A DNA stretch of 30,767 bases from Mesostigma viride (Eukaryota > Streptophyta > Mesostigmatophyceae > Mesostigmatales > Mesostigmataceae). Both the position numbers and the translations under genes were made by a program. Numbering within the stretch: the first letter of the stretch is position 1; each line of letters opens with the position of its first letter. A model generated the notes under the pieces. It saw only the letters and a list, made by a program, of their open reading frames with translations, made no database searches and was not told the origin of the DNA. The stretch is taken from contig RPFO01000436.1 of assembly GCA_009746045.1 (NCBI GenBank), positions 2,517,453 through 2,548,219 on the forward strand. Reading direction: 5' to 3'. Positions 27,907 to 30,767 of the stretch are shown here, one piece after another.

Positions 27907-29125
27907 TCAGGCCACGACGCGCATGTTGCGGCTCACCTGCAAGGTCCGGGTCTGGACCACCGGGGCGCCCGGGTTCAGAGGGTCGGACACGTACGACATT
28001 TTGTACGCCGACTCCCCGGCCCGCACGCGGAACAGTAGGAGGCCCTCGGTCACCAGGACGGGGGTGAGGTCGCTCTTCAGGATCTGCCACTCCGTCAGGC
28101 TCAGACGCACGCGGAACGTGTACTCGTTGACCTTGACGAAATCGTACGCGCCCGGGCCGGACGCCGGGTTTTTGGGGAGCAGGCCGGCCTCTAGTCCGCC
28201 TGCGTAGTCGTTGTTGTCCAGCGGGAAGAAGATGATGTCCAGTTTGTCCATCCCGAAGTTCGCCGTCGTGTTGGCGTCGTTGTGTTCGGCCAGCTTGACC
28301 GGGTGATTCCATTGGACTTCCACGTAGATTTCGCCGTCCACGATTATGAACCCGCCGCTCGTCGCCGGCGTCGTCAGGTTTGGTGGTGCGCCCTCGAGCG
28401 GGAAGATGTCGAACGACAGCGGGGTCGCGAGCAGTTGGAAGAGCGTCGACGCGGACCGGGCCAAGTTTCCGCGTCCGGCCGAGTCCGCCACCGCGTCGCT
28501 CGGGAACGTCGCCGTGATCGTGCCCGTGTTGATGCCGTACACCGACAGGTCGCCGTAGGCCAAGACGAAATGAGGATGTAATCCTTGCCCTGTTCGCCGC
28601 CTTCCGCGTCCGCGAGCGTGAAGTTCTTGATCCTGCCCTCGGATCGCAGCGTGCCGTCGTTGAACACGCGGTTCAGACTGTCCGTCAATGTGATCTGGAG
28701 GAGGTTCGGGTCCGTGAAGTTCACGGCCGCGGGGAAGTGGAACCCGACCTCGAACGTGGCCTCCGTCGGCGTCCGTATAAACGGCAACTCGCCGATGCTG
28801 AAGCGGGGAACGAGCGGTCCGGTCGGTTCATCGGGAACGACAGGGCGCTGGGCGCGGCGGGGATGCCGGTCAGTGCGCTCTTCGTGTGCCCCTGGTCCAT
28901 GTTCAGCGTGAGGACGCCTTTGGTCACGAACTTGGGGATCTCCGAGGTCACGACGGTGACGGAGTAGTTCTTGTCGTCCTCGCGTTGGATGGACGCGATC
29001 GGGAGGGGCATCGTGATTCCCTCCTGGTCGTCGCGGAAAGTGGCGCGGATCGAGGTCGTGGCGGCGCCCGGGGTCGAGAAGTCGGTCACGGGGGACTGGT
29101 ATTGGAGGGGGATGGTGACGGACAT
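27907..29125 (-). CDS. Beta-rich structural or fibre-like protein, two frameshifts
   Basis: The ATG at 29125 (MSVTIPLQYQSPVTDF) begins about 406 codons. The first part (SIRATFRDDQEGITMPLPIA, YSVTVVTSEIPKFVTKGVLT) moves near 28833-28835 (a GGG run) to PLVPRFSIGELPFIR and TEATFEVGFHFPAAVNFT. Near 28563-28575 it moves again to AYGDLSVYGINTGTITATFP. The last part includes EIYVEVQWNHPVKLAEH, KLDIIFFPLD and YTFRVRLSLTEWQ, and ends SRNMRVVA. Both shifts fit one missing base. The pattern of alternating strands and VTF or FxVxL blocks suggests tandem Ig-like folds like those in its larger neighbour. It starts 70 bp downstream of that neighbour on the same strand. A virion or adhesion role is inferred, not shown. 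Confidence 0.65.
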
Positions 29126-29195
29126 CGCGGAGGGAGGGACTCGCGCGCCGACGGGTCGTTACCCTACGCGGCGATTAAAAAAGGCGATGCCTGGT

Positions 29196-30767
29196 CTAGA
29201 ATATCGGGAACTCGAGACCGTTGAGCGGCGACGTGCCGAATGGTATGGGTACATTCACCTTCTGGTACACCGGGAACGCTTGGACGTTCTTCCCCGTCGC
29301 GCCTCCAGGGAGGTACGGACCGGTCACGGTGTCCGCGGGGATGGTGACGGTGTAAGATGTGGCCAAGACGGATGACACGAGGGCGGGGAGAAGGGGGAAG
29401 GGTACGTCTATCATCCATTTTCCGGCATGTTCGGTCGTGTTGGCGCGGCAAGACGCGGTCTGTTTGTACGTGCTGCTGCCCTCGTTTAGCGTGACGATCG
29501 TCCACTCGACGTCCGCGTTGAATACCGTCACCGAGAGTTCGGTGTCCTCCGGTAAGAGGTCGAACACCACGAGTTTATAGTCCGAGAAGCTCACTACCAG
29601 GTCGGAGAGCACGACGAGGGAAGGAATGACGGTCGAGTAGGCCGGGTTCGCGACCGTGAACCCTTTGGAATCCGTGAGCCACGACGCCGGATTCGTGATC
29701 GTCATTTGAAAGGTCGGAAACTTCGTGTGATCGCTGAGTCTTAGTTGGATCCATCGGAAGAAGCCGGCGCCGACGAACACGGTGAACGTCTTGTCTTCGA
29801 TGCTCGAAACGACGCTCAGGTACTGGCCGTACAATCTGCTTACGAGATCCGAATCCGTCGGGTCGGTCACGAAAATGGTATTCGATAGGAACGTCTGGGC
29901 GGTCGGGAAACTCGTGATCGTCCTCCCTGTACCGCTGTCCAACAGCTGAATGTTGATGTAGAGTCCGGCCGGTTCGCCGTGCTCGCCCTCCTCGAACAAC
30001 ACGAACTCCGTGTACCTCGCGGTCATGGGGAACAGGGGTTTCGGGAACAGCGCCGTGGCGCTGCCGATCGCCGTATGGGTCACGACGATCGCCGTGTCGT
30101 GACCGTATACCTGCTCGGCGCCGTCGTCCGGGTACCGGAAGAGAGACGACGCGGTGCCGAAGACCACCGACCCGCTCTGGATCGTGCACCTCGTGAACGT
30201 CACGTCGACCGTCGCGTTGGGGTACGACGGCGTCCCACGATCGCGCGTGTGTACGCGTAGTTCGTGGTCGGGAGGACCGAGCCGTCCGATCCGCGCACTT
30301 CCACGGTGACGGCTTGTGCTGCCACATCCGCGAGGTTCGTCGGGAACCGCGCGCATTTGGTGAAGTTCATCTGCAGTCGGAATACCTCGTCCCCCGTCTT
30401 GGTCACGGTCAATGCCGGGTTCAGATTGGGATCGAATAGCAAGGCGGGAGTTGGGAAAGGATTGACCTGTACGCTGATCCCCTTGTCGTCTTTGATGCTT
30501 CCGTTGGACGTCAAAGCGAATCGGTAATGTCGAAGCATCGCGTTCGCGCCGTCGGGGTCGGTGGTCTCGCTGGAGATCCGCGTCGGGGTCACCGTGCAAC
30601 TCCATGTCCCGTCTGGGTTTTCGGCGAGGTCCGTCAACGGGATCGCCGCCGGGACGACCCCGATGCCAAGCGCGAGCGGCTGGAGTAGCAAGTTCCTGAC
30701 GCTGGACGGGATCGTGCTCGTCGACGACAACGTCAACAGCAGCTGGTTGCCCGGACCCGCGTACGCG
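29196..30767 (-). CDS. Beta-rich fibre-like protein, partial at window edge, one frameshift
   Basis: The frame is open to the window end, so the start is outside. More than 520 codons are visible. The first visible part (GNQLLLTLSSTSTIPSSVRN, GTWSCTVTPTRISS, VFRLQMNFTKCARFPTN) moves at a CCC run (30234-30236) to TPSYPNATVDVTFTRC. It then continues uninterrupted through ARYTEFVLFEEGEHGEPAGL, TFTVFVGAGFFRWIQLRLSD and ELSVTVFNADVEWTIVTLNE to LNGLEFPIF and a stop at 29196. Repeated VTF and xVxVxNxD blocks suggest several Ig-like or similar beta-sandwich domains. No signal peptide can be judged. It is followed by the smaller beta-rich gene on the same strand, and both may be parts of a fibre or surface layer. 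Confidence 0.68.
   Translation of the reverse strand, partial: RVRGSGQPAAVDVVVDEHDPVQRQELATPAARAWHRGRPGGDPVDGPRRKPRRDMELHGDPDADLQRDHRPRRRERDASTLPIRFDVQRKHQRRQGDQRTGQSFPNSRLAIRSQSEPGIDRDQDGGRGIPTADELHQMRAVPDEPRGCGSTSRHRGSARIGRLGPPDHELRVHTRDRGTPSYPNATVDVTFTRCTIQSGSVVFGTASSLFRYPDDGAEQVYGHDTAIVVTHTAIGSATALFPKPLFPMTARYTEFVLFEEGEHGEPAGLYINIQLLDSGTGRTITSFPTAQTFLSNTIFVTDPTDSDLVSRLYGQYLSVVSSIEDKTFTVFVGAGFFRWIQLRLSDHTKFPTFQMTITNPASWLTDSKGFTVANPAYSTVIPSLVVLSDLVVSFSDYKLVVFDLLPEDTELSVTVFNADVEWTIVTLNEGSSTYKQTASCRANTTEHAGKWMIDVPFPLLPALVSSVLATSYTVTIPADTVTGPYLPGGATGKNVQAFPVYQKVNVPIPFGTSPLNGLEFPIF

Overview
The window joins two very different kinds of DNA. Positions 1 to about 14,420 look like nuclear DNA of a green alga, probably a chlorophyte of the Chlamydomonas/Volvox kind. 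The signs are a spliced gene with one huge Gly/Ala/Ser-rich exon, GT-AG introns full of minisatellites, and nested DNA transposons. Positions about 14,420 to 30,767 are GC-rich, gene-dense and apparently intron-free, with short intergenic gaps, divergent and convergent gene pairs, and beta-rich proteins of fibre or adhesin type. I read this half as an integrated double-stranded DNA virus or virus-derived element. No capsid, polymerase, packaging ATPase or integrase gene is visible, so its class (Polinton-like virus, giant-virus fragment or other) is open. A chimeric assembly join is also possible.

Host side. A PIF/Harbinger element (about 578-3516) carries a broken transposase. The main host gene (4095 to at least 13,955, plus strand) encodes a protein with an N-terminal MGxxxS myristoylation-type start, a helical EF-hand-like region, a very long low-complexity linker and a C-terminal TLDc domain split over three exons. 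Its third intron (9407-13,829) holds a 35-bp minisatellite and a hAT-type element with a perfect 8-bp target duplication. Two further non-autonomous elements sit inside that hAT element, one flanked by TTAA and one by another 8-bp duplication. Short tandem arrays lead up to the boundary near 14,420.

Virus-like side. A 169-aa gene lies between two ~60-bp direct repeats (14,422 and 15,292). Two plus-strand genes (15,934-17,024) run toward a 2-kb non-coding hub (17,086-19,100) made of tandem repeats, a ~0.75-kb imperfect palindrome and CCAAT/G-box motifs. Beyond it come a small plus-strand ORF, two intact minus-strand genes (19,844-21,613), an Ig-like/LamG-like adhesin gene between direct repeats (21,922-23,699), and a plus-strand acidic-to-basic gene (23,865-24,654). 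A long charged coiled-coil gene (minus) and an IQ/U-box-like gene (plus) follow, sharing a divergent promoter. Then come a C2H2 zinc-finger gene, a beta-rich gene with two frameshifts and a beta-rich gene that runs off the window. Several virus-like genes are broken only by single-base frameshifts with no in-frame stops. That could mean uncorrected sequencing errors or recent decay.

Functions on the virus-like side are mostly inferred from fold-like patterns. All coordinates and motifs come from direct reading, and no database search was run.
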